This document shows positions 1 through 7,888 of a stretch of DNA of 34,266 nucleotides, one piece after another. Source of the DNA: CAZBDV01 sp964490765. Lineage in GTDB: Bacteria > Cloacimonadota > Cloacimonadia > Cloacimonadales > JAJBBL01. Positions within the stretch are counted from its first letter, which is position 1, and every line of letters begins with the position of its first letter. Below the pieces are notes generated by a model. That model did not search any database. It was not told the DNA's origin and saw nothing but the letters and a program-made list of their open reading frames with translations. The position numbers and the translations under genes were made by a program. The DNA lies in the NCBI GenBank assembly GCA_964490765.1, contig CAZBDV010000023.1, positions 1 to 34,266 on the forward strand, read 5' to 3'.

Positions 1-202
1 TGAAATCTCCCTCTTCAGTATTTACCGTGAAATAATTCAATCGGTCAAATTGATAGAAAAGAGCCAGGCCCGAAATATGGGTTGTCAGAACCTCAAGCTC
101 ACTCCTATCGTTATCGAGATCAATAGCATTAATCATACAATAACCGAAAGAAGCCGATAACAGCAATGTCATAAAAAAAGCTAACAATCTTTTCAACTTC
201 AT
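1..202 (-). CDS. Secreted protein, N-terminal part only (runs off window)
   Basis: The reading frame starts at an ATG at 202 on the minus strand, behind a GAGGTG ribosome site, and stays open to the window edge, so only about 67 residues are seen. It begins MKLKRLLAFFMTLLLSASFG, a clear signal peptide with a positively charged start and a hydrophobic core. A Cys follows at residue 22, but the residues before it (FGY) do not make a good lipobox, so ordinary signal peptidase I cleavage is more likely. The visible mature part is polar and mixed, and I recognise no family. It is an exported protein of unknown function. Confidence 0.6.
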   Translation of the reverse strand, partial: MKLKRLLAFFMTLLLSASFGYCMINAIDLDNDRSELEVLTTHISGLALFYQFDRLNYFTVNTEEGDF

Positions 203-644
203 AATACACCTCTATAATCTTAGAAATAACTCATTCTTCGGGGCTGGCAAGGAGAGCAGTGAATTGTCATAACAACTCGAAAGAAAAGTAAAAAACATCG
301 GTCTATCATTCATCACTCCTGTTTGAGAGGATGTATCTTCACTACATCAAGGGCCTGAGGATAGCGAAATTTCGACCGCAAGTCCAGATACACTCTTCTC
401 TAATCCAACCATAAAAGCAAAATAAAAATACTATCCCGGCTCTCTTTCAAGCCTTTGATCAAAGTATCTGCTACCCTCAATAATTATGTCAAGAAATTTA
501 TTGCCCGGCCTGACGCTTAATGTGTTGACTATTGGGCAATTAGCAAAATTGTCTTCTCTCCCGAGTGACTGCTTTTGATTGATCTTTATTCTGCTGGAAA
601 GCTTTCTGATATCTCAATCACATTACATTTCGCTGTGAATAATC
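203..644. other. Intergenic stretch, no gene seen
   Basis: About 440 bases between the partial secreted protein and the stop of the beta-barrel gene. I see no convincing coding frame or RNA gene. A possible minus-strand promoter lies at 463-492. Confidence 0.5.
463..492 (-). promoter_or_regulatory. Possible sigma-70-type promoter
   Basis: On the minus strand TTGACA (487-492) is followed after 18 bases by GATACT (463-468). It would drive the partial secreted-protein gene starting at 202 with a leader of about 250 bases. The -35 is perfect, the -10 is weak. Confidence 0.35.
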
Positions 645-1178
645 TCAGAAGAAGAATTGCAATCCCGTCAGGAATCGGAACTGGGAATAGTCATTTTCTA
701 TCCCCTCTCCATCTCCGCCGTATTCTCCTATACCGAACCTGTAACTCAACCCCAGGTCAACGAATATCTTATCAACTATCGGAATGAGATATCCACCTCT
801 GGCTTCCAGATATGAAGCCGATTCTTCGTGTTCGGTGGTACTCTTGAACTTGAAAGTATAGCCTCTCTGCAGAAAAGCGGCACCCAGGTAGAATTGATCG
901 AGGAAATAACGAGCACCGAGGCCGAACAGTAGTTCTGTCTGACTGTTATCTCCCTGCTTCAGGTGATTGATATTCAGGAACAGGTCACCGGCCAGATTCT
1001 CCATAATAAAGTAACCGAATTGCGGATTTAAGGAGAAATTTGTCAGAGAATCGGCATCTTCATTTAGTTTTGATACAGTCAGGGCCACATTGCCCCCGAT
1101 GTTGAAAGTTCCTTCCTGAAAGGCATTCAGGCAGCCAAAAAGCAGCAGTAAGAGCATAATAGCAATATAAGTTTTCAT
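645..1178 (-). CDS. Small outer-membrane beta-barrel protein
   Basis: 177 residues. It starts with a signal peptide (MKTYIAIMLLLLLFGCLNAF) behind a strong GGGGAGG ribosome site. The rest alternates short amphipathic strands ending in aromatic residues with Gly/Asn/Asp turns (FNIGGNVALTVS, PQFGYFIMENLAGDLFLNI, LLFGLGARYFLDQFYLGAAF) and the protein ends in FFF, the C-terminal aromatic typical of barrels inserted by the BAM machinery. This matches the general small outer-membrane beta-barrel class of about 8 strands. The substrate or binding role cannot be read from the sequence. It has its own promoter at 1222-1250. Confidence 0.75.
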   Translation of the reverse strand: MKTYIAIMLLLLLFGCLNAFQEGTFNIGGNVALTVSKLNEDADSLTNFSLNPQFGYFIMENLAGDLFLNINHLKQGDNSQTELLFGLGARYFLDQFYLGAAFLQRGYTFKFKSTTEHEESASYLEARGGYLIPIVDKIFVDLGLSYRFGIGEYGGDGEGIENDYSQFRFLTGLQFFF

Positions 1179-1221
1179 TGAAACCTCCCCTATCTATTTA
1201 TAATCGATTATTCTTACTAGT

Positions 1222-1250
1222 TTAATAGACAACAGAAAACCCATTGTCAA
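1222..1250 (-). promoter_or_regulatory. Promoter for the beta-barrel gene
   Basis: On the minus strand TTGACA (1245-1250), a 17-base spacer and TATTAA (1222-1227) lie about 45 bases before the start at 1178. Perfect -35, ideal spacing, 4 of 6 in the -10. Confidence 0.55.
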
Positions 1251-1294
1251 CTTTAACAACTGTCAGTCTGTCTTCAATATGTCTCCATTCATAG

Positions 1295-2074
1295 TTATGC
1301 CTCCTTTTGCACCCCTGCCAGTTCCAGCTTCAGGCTCTCGATCTTCTCCAATACCGACGGCATTTTCTCTTCTATATCCTCAACCGACGTAATTATCAAG
1401 AGGCCGGCCAGCAAGTTGACAATCTCGGGTGGATATTCCCGTTCGGCATATCGTATCCCGAAATCGACCTTTGCCGGACGGTATTTGATATTAAGCAACG
1501 GCACGAGTTGCCTGTTAATAAATTGCAAGTAACATCTATGTGCAGCCAGCCAGTTCTTTCTGGCGAGTGCCTTCCTTAATTCCAGGAGATAGAGCCATTC
1601 CAGTTCCACTACATTACGGAAGGCCTGGCTGACCATTTTCTCCCTCTCCCTGACTGGAGTCTCTTCAGCCGAATGAATTCCAGCTTTATCGAACCAGATC
1701 ACACTATGTCCGTGCCTGTCGGGTTCGGTGAATTTATGTGTAATATTGGCTGGCATAACAACGATATCACAGTAAAATAGAGGGTGAAACCCTTCAAGCT
1801 GGTAGAAGCACTGCGAGAACCCGTGCCATGTCGGTTCCGGCATTCTCAGACGATTTAAGATCCTGTATCGGGAATTGAAGAATTCATCAAGGAGGGTAAA
1901 TATTTCATTCGGGTTACTCCCGTTGATGACAATACTCAAATCCAGGTCGGAATACCGGTCGAGAAAACCTGTAGCTGCAGCTCCACCTTCCCAGGCGGCA
2001 ACGATCTCCGGATTCGTTTCCAGCATTTCTCTCAACTCTGCACTTAACTTCTCTCTCGTGTTTTTTTCACTCAT
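1295..2074 (-). CDS. Nucleotidyltransferase-domain protein
   Basis: 259 residues when started at the ATG at 2074, which follows a GGGGGGAG ribosome site; an ATG 21 bases upstream is in frame but lacks one. The Pol-beta-type nucleotidyltransferase signature is visible: GG at residues 30-31, then YSDLDLSIV with metal-binding Asp43 and Asp45, and a third acidic residue in the strand YCDIVVM (Asp103). The C-terminal half is helical and resembles the helical domain of aminoglycoside-type nucleotidyltransferases. The target (antibiotic, protein or nucleic acid) is unknown. Its start overlaps the stop of the upstream alkyltransferase-like gene in the pattern ATGAGTGA, so the two are probably translationally coupled. 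Confidence 0.75.
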   Translation of the reverse strand: MSEKNTREKLSAELREMLETNPEIVAAWEGGAAATGFLDRYSDLDLSIVINGSNPNEIFTLLDEFFNSRYRILNRLRMPEPTWHGFSQCFYQLEGFHPLFYCDIVVMPANITHKFTEPDRHGHSVIWFDKAGIHSAEETPVREREKMVSQAFRNVVELEWLYLLELRKALARKNWLAAHRCYLQFINRQLVPLLNIKYRPAKVDFGIRYAEREYPPEIVNLLAGLLIITSVEDIEEKMPSVLEKIESLKLELAGVQKEA

Positions 2075-2477
2075 TGTTCTCCCCCCTGTTATCATCTATC
2101 ATATCTCTGCGCAGCAGAGCACTTTTTTCTACCTTCCACTCACTTCGAAAGGACACCCCTTCTTTCAGTAATAGTTCCTTTTGCGCCATCCTACCCGTCT
2201 CATCGCTTATAGCTATCTCACCGTTTGAGCGAACAATCCGCCACCAGGGTAGCGTGTACTTCTCCGAGCAGGAGTGGAGTATCCAGGCAACCAGCCTTGC
2301 GCCACCAGGTATTCCAGCCCGGTCAGCGATTTCGGCATAACTTGCCACTCTGCCATAAGGAACCGCCCTGATTGCTTCTATTATCAAATCAGAACTCTTC
2401 ATTCCTGTCCTGTACTTCATCATTCTGTTCACATTCGATCTACCTATCAGATCTCCTCTTTTTTCTTTTATCAGCAT
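2067..2477 (-). CDS. Alkyltransferase-like (ATL) DNA-binding protein, MGMT family
   Basis: Up to 136 residues. The C-terminal DNA-binding domain of O6-alkylguanine-DNA alkyltransferases is clear: VPYGRVASYAEIADRAGIPGGARLVAWIL (helix-turn-helix with arginine finger), then LPWWRIVRSNGEIA where true enzymes have PCHRV. The catalytic Cys is replaced by Trp, the hallmark of alkyltransferase-like proteins, which bind O6-alkylguanine and flag it for nucleotide excision repair instead of removing the alkyl group. The start at 2477 has a GGGAG ribosome site 8 bases away; an internal ATG at 2402, just before the conserved domain and preceded by AGGACAGGA, would give about 111 residues and is also plausible. 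It overlaps the next gene by 8 bases. Confidence 0.8.
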   Translation of the reverse strand: MLIKEKRGDLIGRSNVNRMMKYRTGMKSSDLIIEAIRAVPYGRVASYAEIADRAGIPGGARLVAWILHSCSEKYTLPWWRIVRSNGEIAISDETGRMAQKELLLKEGVSFRSEWKVEKSALLRRDMIDDNRGENNE

Positions 2478-2755
2478 TTTTTCTTCTCCCTTGATACTCT
2501 TGTCAAGAACCTTAATTCAGAGGCCTGTACACAAGAAGTGAGTGATACAGTCTCTAACCTCTTTTTCCCTGCTTTACAGCCTGCAAACAAATCATACTCA
2601 TTTTTCATCCCCTCTATATTATTATGCATCACAAAAAATCAGCTCCATCTGAAATTATTGTCTAGAACCCTTTCAGGAAGGGTGTTTAATTGAGATCAGA
2701 TTTTTTTTGCCCACATATCTGTCGGTTCAATCATCGGGAGGTTGATAGATTAAAA

Positions 2756-2783
2756 TTGACAACCAGCTCTCATTATCTATACT
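2756..2783 (+). promoter_or_regulatory. Promoter for the FG-GAP repeat protein
   Basis: TTGACA (2756-2761), a 16-base spacer and TATACT (2778-2783) lie 26 bases before the start codon at 2810. Perfect -35, 5 of 6 in the -10. Confidence 0.6.
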
Positions 2784-2809
2784 AAAATAAATTATACATG
2801 GAGGAACCA

Positions 2810-4864
2810 ATGAAAAAAAATGTTTTCTTACTGCTCTTGCTTACATCCATAACACTCTGTTTTGCTACCGGAGTAAAGATGCATATATCAGAAATATCTC
2901 CGGAAAATCTTAACCGGGCTCTGATTCCCGATATGAATGGTTATGTCCTTGTTTCGGAAAGTGATGTTGATCTTCTGAAAGGGAATCCTCAATCCAGGAC
3001 ATTACCGGAGATCTTTCCCGGCTGGCCTGTTTCTTATACCAATTCCAACACTTATAATGGGCCGATTTATCTCAACATGGACGATGACGACGAACTGGAG
3101 ATAATAACGGGTGTCGGCACGAAGATTTCCGCTTTGAAAGTCGATGGAACACCAGTTCCCGGCTGGCCGGTCAATCTCGGATTTTATATCTGGGGTTCTC
3201 CTGCAGCGGGAGATATTACAGGTGACGGGATTCCCGAGATAGTAGCCACTAGCAGAAACAACACCAATGGTAATACAGGTGCTCTTTATGCCTTTCATCT
3301 CGATGGTACTCCGGTAGACGGCTTTCCGGTAACCCAGTCCGGTGGCGGAACGATGAATGCCTGCCTGGCTGATATCACAGGTGATGGAGTAATGGAGATC
3401 CTGGTTAACGTCAGAAACCATCCTGACGGCTGGGCCTATGTCTATGACGGAACTGGGGCGGTGGTTGACGGCTGGCCGCAGCAACTCGATACCTTTCCCG
3501 GTGCCGGCATTTCTTCCGGTGATATTACAGGAGACGGTAGCAACGAGATAGTTGCCCTCTCTTATGAATCACTCTACGTCTTCGATAATCAGGGTAATGT
3601 CCTCGACGGTTTTCCTGTTCAGGCACCGGGTATCACTTACTCCTATTCCTCACCGATCCTGGTCGATCTCGAAGGTAATGGAGAGGTCCAGATAGTATAT
3701 GCTGGCTGCAGTGACCAGGCAGGATCGGTGTTTGTCGTCAATGCTGATGGTTCTTACAGGACTGGTTGGCCACAGTTGACCGATCACTGGGTTTTTGCCA
3801 CCGTTGCGATCGGTGATATCAATGGTGATGGAGAACTCGATATCGTAGTCGGTGACCAGGTCAGTGCTGCTGAACCATCCAATCATATATATGCCTGGGA
3901 CATGGATGGTAATCAGCTGACTGGTTTCCCTGCCGGCCCTACCGATGCCATCTATACACAGATCGGAATAGCTGACATCACCGGTGATGAGAATGTTAAT
4001 CTGGTTATAACTTCCAATCTATTTGCTTACGGTTACGATTGCTATAACCACGACGGAACACAAACCGCCGGCTGGCCACTCCCCTGCGGGACAGACTGGT
4101 CTTCGGTCACCATGCAGAGCACTCCGGTATTCGGAGATTTCAACAATGACGGCAATTTAGATATGGCCGGTGCAGCAACCGGTTTTACCTCCTGGCTGGT
4201 TGAACTCTATCTCTGGGGTACCGAAGTCGAATTTAACGAGGATCTTGCTTATATGATCATCGATGGTTGCGATATTCAGCATTCGGGTGTATATGTTCGC
4301 CCCGGACAGGTTATGGAGACAGTAGCAACACCTGAATTCATTCCCGAATCGGGCAGTTACGTAGATTATATCGAACTGGAAATAATCTCTGAAACCGAAG
4401 ATGCCGAGATATATTATACCCTTGATGAGAGTGAGCCGACCGAGGAATCTCTCCTCTATACCGAACCAGTATGGATCGATTATGACGTAACGGTGAGGGC
4501 TCGTGCCTACAAAGAGGGCTGGTTACCGAGCGAGATAGCAGAAGCATTTTACGAGATCGAGCTTTCGGTTGACGACCCGGATATACTCACCCCTCTGCGG
4601 ATGAAAGCCTATCCCAACCCCTTCAATCCTCAGACGACTATCGAATTCTCTACGAATATATCTGGCCCGGTCCGGCTGGCTATTTATAATACAAAAGGCC
4701 AGCTTATCAGGACACTCTATGATGGCCAGGCAGAGCCGGGTGAATACCAACTTAACTGGAATGGAGATAATGAACAGGGGAATACAATGCCGAGTGGAGT
4801 CTATTATTACAGATTGATAACCGATGAAGCTGTCATAACGGACAAGATGCTGCTTCTGAAATAA
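2810..4864 (+). CDS. Secreted FG-GAP/VCBS-repeat protein with C-terminal sorting domain
   Basis: 684 residues. The start at 2810 is preferred because the ribosome site GGAGG sits at 2801-2805; the ATG at 2798 lies before that site. A signal peptide (MKKNVFLLLLLTSITLCFA) is followed by at least six FG-GAP-like blades, each with a calcium-loop core such as GDITGDGIPEIVA, ADITGDGVMEILV, GDINGDGELDIVV and GDFNNDGNLDM, and with recurring GWP motifs, which suggests a beta-propeller. Next comes a chitobiase/hexosaminidase C-terminal-like domain (TPEFIPESGSYVDYIELEI to AFYEI), then the FlgD-like / type IX sorting module (AYPNPFNPQTTIEF to DKMLLLK). It is probably exported and anchored at the cell surface, perhaps binding carbohydrate or acting as an adhesin; no catalytic motif is visible. 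It has its own promoter and terminator. Confidence 0.85.
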   Translation: MKKNVFLLLLLTSITLCFATGVKMHISEISPENLNRALIPDMNGYVLVSESDVDLLKGNPQSRTLPEIFPGWPVSYTNSNTYNGPIYLNMDDDDELEIITGVGTKISALKVDGTPVPGWPVNLGFYIWGSPAAGDITGDGIPEIVATSRNNTNGNTGALYAFHLDGTPVDGFPVTQSGGGTMNACLADITGDGVMEILVNVRNHPDGWAYVYDGTGAVVDGWPQQLDTFPGAGISSGDITGDGSNEIVALSYESLYVFDNQGNVLDGFPVQAPGITYSYSSPILVDLEGNGEVQIVYAGCSDQAGSVFVVNADGSYRTGWPQLTDHWVFATVAIGDINGDGELDIVVGDQVSAAEPSNHIYAWDMDGNQLTGFPAGPTDAIYTQIGIADITGDENVNLVITSNLFAYGYDCYNHDGTQTAGWPLPCGTDWSSVTMQSTPVFGDFNNDGNLDMAGAATGFTSWLVELYLWGTEVEFNEDLAYMIIDGCDIQHSGVYVRPGQVMETVATPEFIPESGSYVDYIELEIISETEDAEIYYTLDESEPTEESLLYTEPVWIDYDVTVRARAYKEGWLPSEIAEAFYEIELSVDDPDILTPLRMKAYPNPFNPQTTIEFSTNISGPVRLAIYNTKGQLIRTLYDGQAEPGEYQLNWNGDNEQGNTMPSGVYYYRLITDEAVITDKMLLLK

Positions 4865-4890
4865 TATCATCGCAGCAGGAGATTTATCAA

Positions 4891-4926
4891 AGAGAGCTGT
4901 GCATCCGATCACAGCTCTCTTTTTTT
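4891..4926 (+). terminator. Intrinsic terminator after the FG-GAP protein gene
   Basis: Perfect 11-bp stem AGAGAGCTGTG / CACAGCTCTCT with an 8-base loop, followed by a run of T. It lies between convergent genes; on the minus strand the hairpin is followed only by TTTG, so its main effect should be on the plus strand. Confidence 0.85.
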
Positions 4927-4981
4927 CAATATGGGTATTTTTACAGAGTTTACCACCCTTTCAGAATACTCTAAAGCCTGT

Positions 4982-7720
4982 TTATTTACCTGTCAGTTCA
5001 GCGATAATCTCCTGTAGCATTGTTATCTTGAACGGTTTCATAAGGTATCGGCTTCTCGATCGTCTCCCCAACTCTTCTTCCAGACCCTGCTCAAGATAAC
5101 CGCTGGTTACAATGATATTTATCTCCGGCTCTATCTCAATGATCCTGTGATAGAGATCGTCTCCCGAAATCTTCGGCAAACCGAGGTCAATTATTACAAC
5201 CGTTATCTCCTCCCGGTTGACCTGGAAAATTTCCAGAGCTTCCTGACCATCGCTGGCCTGCAATACCCGGAATCCCCCCCTTTCGAGAATTTCACTCATC
5301 AACTCCTGCAGGACGATCTCATCCTCGACCACAAGAATCGTATTTTCGCACGTTCCGACAGTGGATAAATCTTCTTCCTGCTCCACTTCTTTCGGTTTCT
5401 CCACCGTGGGCAGATAGACATGGAAAGACGTATCCCTGCCCGGTTCGCTCTCGAAATTGATGAATCCCTCGTGTGCATTAACAATTCGATAGGCCATTGA
5501 CAATCCTAATCCCGTGCCTTTCCCCTCCTCTTTCGTTGTAAAGAAGGGGTCGAAGATCTTCTGCCTTATCTCAGGCGGAATACTGGGACCGTTATTACTG
5601 ACCGTTATCTTAACGTAATCTTCTCCCGGCACCTTAGGAAAGTATTTCACCATCTCACTTTTAACAGCTTCTGAGAAGCTTATCGTAATAGTCTTTTCTG
5701 CTTTCTCGTTTTTCGGGTCGAGCAGGGCATCTTTGGCATTGATACAGAGATTGAGCAATACCTGAAACAGCTCGCTGCTGTTTCCTGAAGAGTAGTATTG
5801 AGCCGTATCTTTTTTCAAATTTAAATCGATATCTTCACCAATCGTCTGTTGAAGTGTTTTATATACACCTTCCAGCAGTTCATTTATATTGTAAACACTC
5901 TTTACAGATACCTTCTTCCTGACAAAGGAGAGTATCCGGCGGGACAGGTCCGATCCCCTTTTAGCCGCCCCTTCGATTATTTCCAGATAATTTTTGATAA
6001 CCGGATCATCGGTTTTTTCTAATATAATTGTTATACTGCCTAAAATAATCGAGAGGACATTGTTAAAATCGTGCGAGATACCACTGGCAAGCTGGCCAAA
6101 GCTCTCCATCTTCTGCGCTATGACCAGCTCCTCCTCCAGAAGCCGTTTCTGTTCTTCATTGTCGATTATCGTCAGGGCGTAGGAGACATCGTGTGCTATC
6201 TCGATCAGAACCCGTATCTCATCCTCGTCAAAAAAGCTCGTTACCGTTGAGAAGAGGCTGAAAATGCCGAAAAACTCTCTATTCTGATAGAGTGGCAGGG
6301 CAGCCAGAGATCTTATCTGATGCTTTTTCTCGAATTCTGGCTGGATGATTCCAGAATGCTTCGTCTTGATATTATTTACAAAGAAGCACATATCCCTGTT
6401 CTCAGGGTTATCGATACCGAAGGCTGCAATTTTCTTCACATAAGTCCGAAAATCTGTATCTTTGATCTCTGCTATATCTGACCCTTCGACTGCTAGGGGG
6501 GTTAATACGCGCTTCTCTTTATCAATAGTTGCAATCATTACAACCGAAAATGCCTGCTGCTTAACTGCCATCCTGCAGATCTCATCAAAAAGCTCTTCCC
6601 TGTGCTCCACCCTGACCAGAGTATGATTTATATGGCTCAAGAGATCGTAGAGCATATTAAGACGTTTTAAATGCTCTTCGATCACTATTCTGTCATAGAG
6701 TTCCCTTCTAAGAGCTCTGGTCTTGTCCTGCACAGCCCTGCGCAGAGCCAGTGTCCAGAGTAAAAAAAGCCCGGCTATCAGAGCCAGGGGGAGCAGTATC
6801 CAGATCGCATACCGTGCAGCCAGGATCAAATCGGGTTTCTCAACCGTGACTACCGTTAACCACCTGTCTCTGATCTGATCAAACTCGCCTGAAGCTTTTA
6901 CCTCTGCCAGCCCATCGCTGATCAACTCCAGTAATTCGGTATTACCCTTCCTGACAGCAAAACAGTACTCATTGGGTATCACCGGAGGTCCTGTGGAGAT
7001 GATATTATCCATACCGCGCGATTTGATTGCTTGATGTCCTCCGTTTGCACTGAGCACGGCACAATCGTATTCACCAGCTGCGAGTAATGATATTGCTTCC
7101 GGCTCCGACTCGACCAGGATAAGGTCATAATGCTCTTCAAACTGCTGGAAATAATAATGAGTCGCTGCAGATTCCTGAATGATGACCCTTTTACCGATCA
7201 GATCCGACATATAACGTATCGGAGGGCTGTTATCCCGGATGAATATCGAATGATAGACGAGTGTAAAAGGTTCCGAAAAGTCGAAAAACTCTTCACGTTC
7301 AGGAGTCTTGAACATTGCAACCACATCTATATCACCGGTTAACAGGTTATTTACCACCTCTGACCAGACATCGAGTTGATACTCGATCTCGAAATCGATA
7401 TGATTCGCTATAGCCTCTATCAGTTCCGGATTAAGTCCAGCAGGATTGCCCCGTTCGTCAACCCCCTCATAAGGAAAGTAGTCGTAATCAGCACCATATC
7501 TGATAGTCGTGGTAATCCTACTCTCTATGCTCTCGTTAGTGCCCTCTCCTTCCCTGTTGAGTTGCTCAAGCGATATCAGTCCTGACATGCAGATTGCAGA
7601 GGAGTGAACCTCGGAAACGGATATAGCGGTGATAGTCACTGGAATCAGGGAGATTAGCGCAACAAGGGGTACTAGATATTGCATCCATTTTAGAGTTGTG
7701 TGATATAATTTAGTGTCCAT
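4982..7720 (-). CDS. Hybrid sensor histidine kinase with periplasmic solute-binding sensor domain
   Basis: 912 residues from the ATG at 7720 (AAAGAG upstream; the longer frame to 7780 begins at TTG with no ribosome site). Order: N-terminal membrane segment (about residues 13-33); periplasmic family-3 solute-binding domain (about 70-290, with LIGKRVIIQESAATHYY and the ERFFDFSEPF-type EREEFFDFSEPF); second membrane segment (about 301-325); GAF-like domain (about 365-525); HisKA with phospho-acceptor His550 in SGISHDFNN; HATPase with N box NLCINAKDAL, FDPFFTTKEEGKGTGLGLS; receiver domain with phospho-accepting Asp845 (VVIIDLGLP) and Lys895 (LMKPF). It senses a small extracellular ligand, perhaps an amino acid, and relays phosphate internally. 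No separate output regulator is adjacent, so its partner must lie elsewhere. Confidence 0.88.
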   Translation of the reverse strand: MDTKLYHTTLKWMQYLVPLVALISLIPVTITAISVSEVHSSAICMSGLISLEQLNREGEGTNESIESRITTTIRYGADYDYFPYEGVDERGNPAGLNPELIEAIANHIDFEIEYQLDVWSEVVNNLLTGDIDVVAMFKTPEREEFFDFSEPFTLVYHSIFIRDNSPPIRYMSDLIGKRVIIQESAATHYYFQQFEEHYDLILVESEPEAISLLAAGEYDCAVLSANGGHQAIKSRGMDNIISTGPPVIPNEYCFAVRKGNTELLELISDGLAEVKASGEFDQIRDRWLTVVTVEKPDLILAARYAIWILLPLALIAGLFLLWTLALRRAVQDKTRALRRELYDRIVIEEHLKRLNMLYDLLSHINHTLVRVEHREELFDEICRMAVKQQAFSVVMIATIDKEKRVLTPLAVEGSDIAEIKDTDFRTYVKKIAAFGIDNPENRDMCFFVNNIKTKHSGIIQPEFEKKHQIRSLAALPLYQNREFFGIFSLFSTVTSFFDEDEIRVLIEIAHDVSYALTIIDNEEQKRLLEEELVIAQKMESFGQLASGISHDFNNVLSIILGSITIILEKTDDPVIKNYLEIIEGAAKRGSDLSRRILSFVRKKVSVKSVYNINELLEGVYKTLQQTIGEDIDLNLKKDTAQYYSSGNSSELFQVLLNLCINAKDALLDPKNEKAEKTITISFSEAVKSEMVKYFPKVPGEDYVKITVSNNGPSIPPEIRQKIFDPFFTTKEEGKGTGLGLSMAYRIVNAHEGFINFESEPGRDTSFHVYLPTVEKPKEVEQEEDLSTVGTCENTILVVEDEIVLQELMSEILERGGFRVLQASDGQEALEIFQVNREEITVVIIDLGLPKISGDDLYHRIIEIEPEINIIVTSGYLEQGLEEELGRRSRSRYLMKPFKITMLQEIIAELTGK

Positions 7721-7827
7721 ATTTCTCTTTAGCCGGTTATAATGATAAACTTTGTCTCTCGTACCACCAATAAAAGTCAAGTTTTTTTTCCGTCCACTCT
7801 CTAACTTATTACCGGTCGTAGTGGCAG

Positions 7828-7856
7828 AAAATATCCTCTGGAATCTCAGGTGTCAA
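7828..7856 (-). promoter_or_regulatory. Promoter for the hybrid kinase gene
   Basis: On the minus strand TTGACA (7851-7856), 17-base spacer, TATTTT (7828-7833). It lies in the gap after the GLUG gene stop and about 110 bases before the kinase start, so the kinase is probably transcribed separately. Confidence 0.45.
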
Positions 7857-7888
7857 TTCCCCCTTTTCAAGCAGGCATAATCCTCTTC

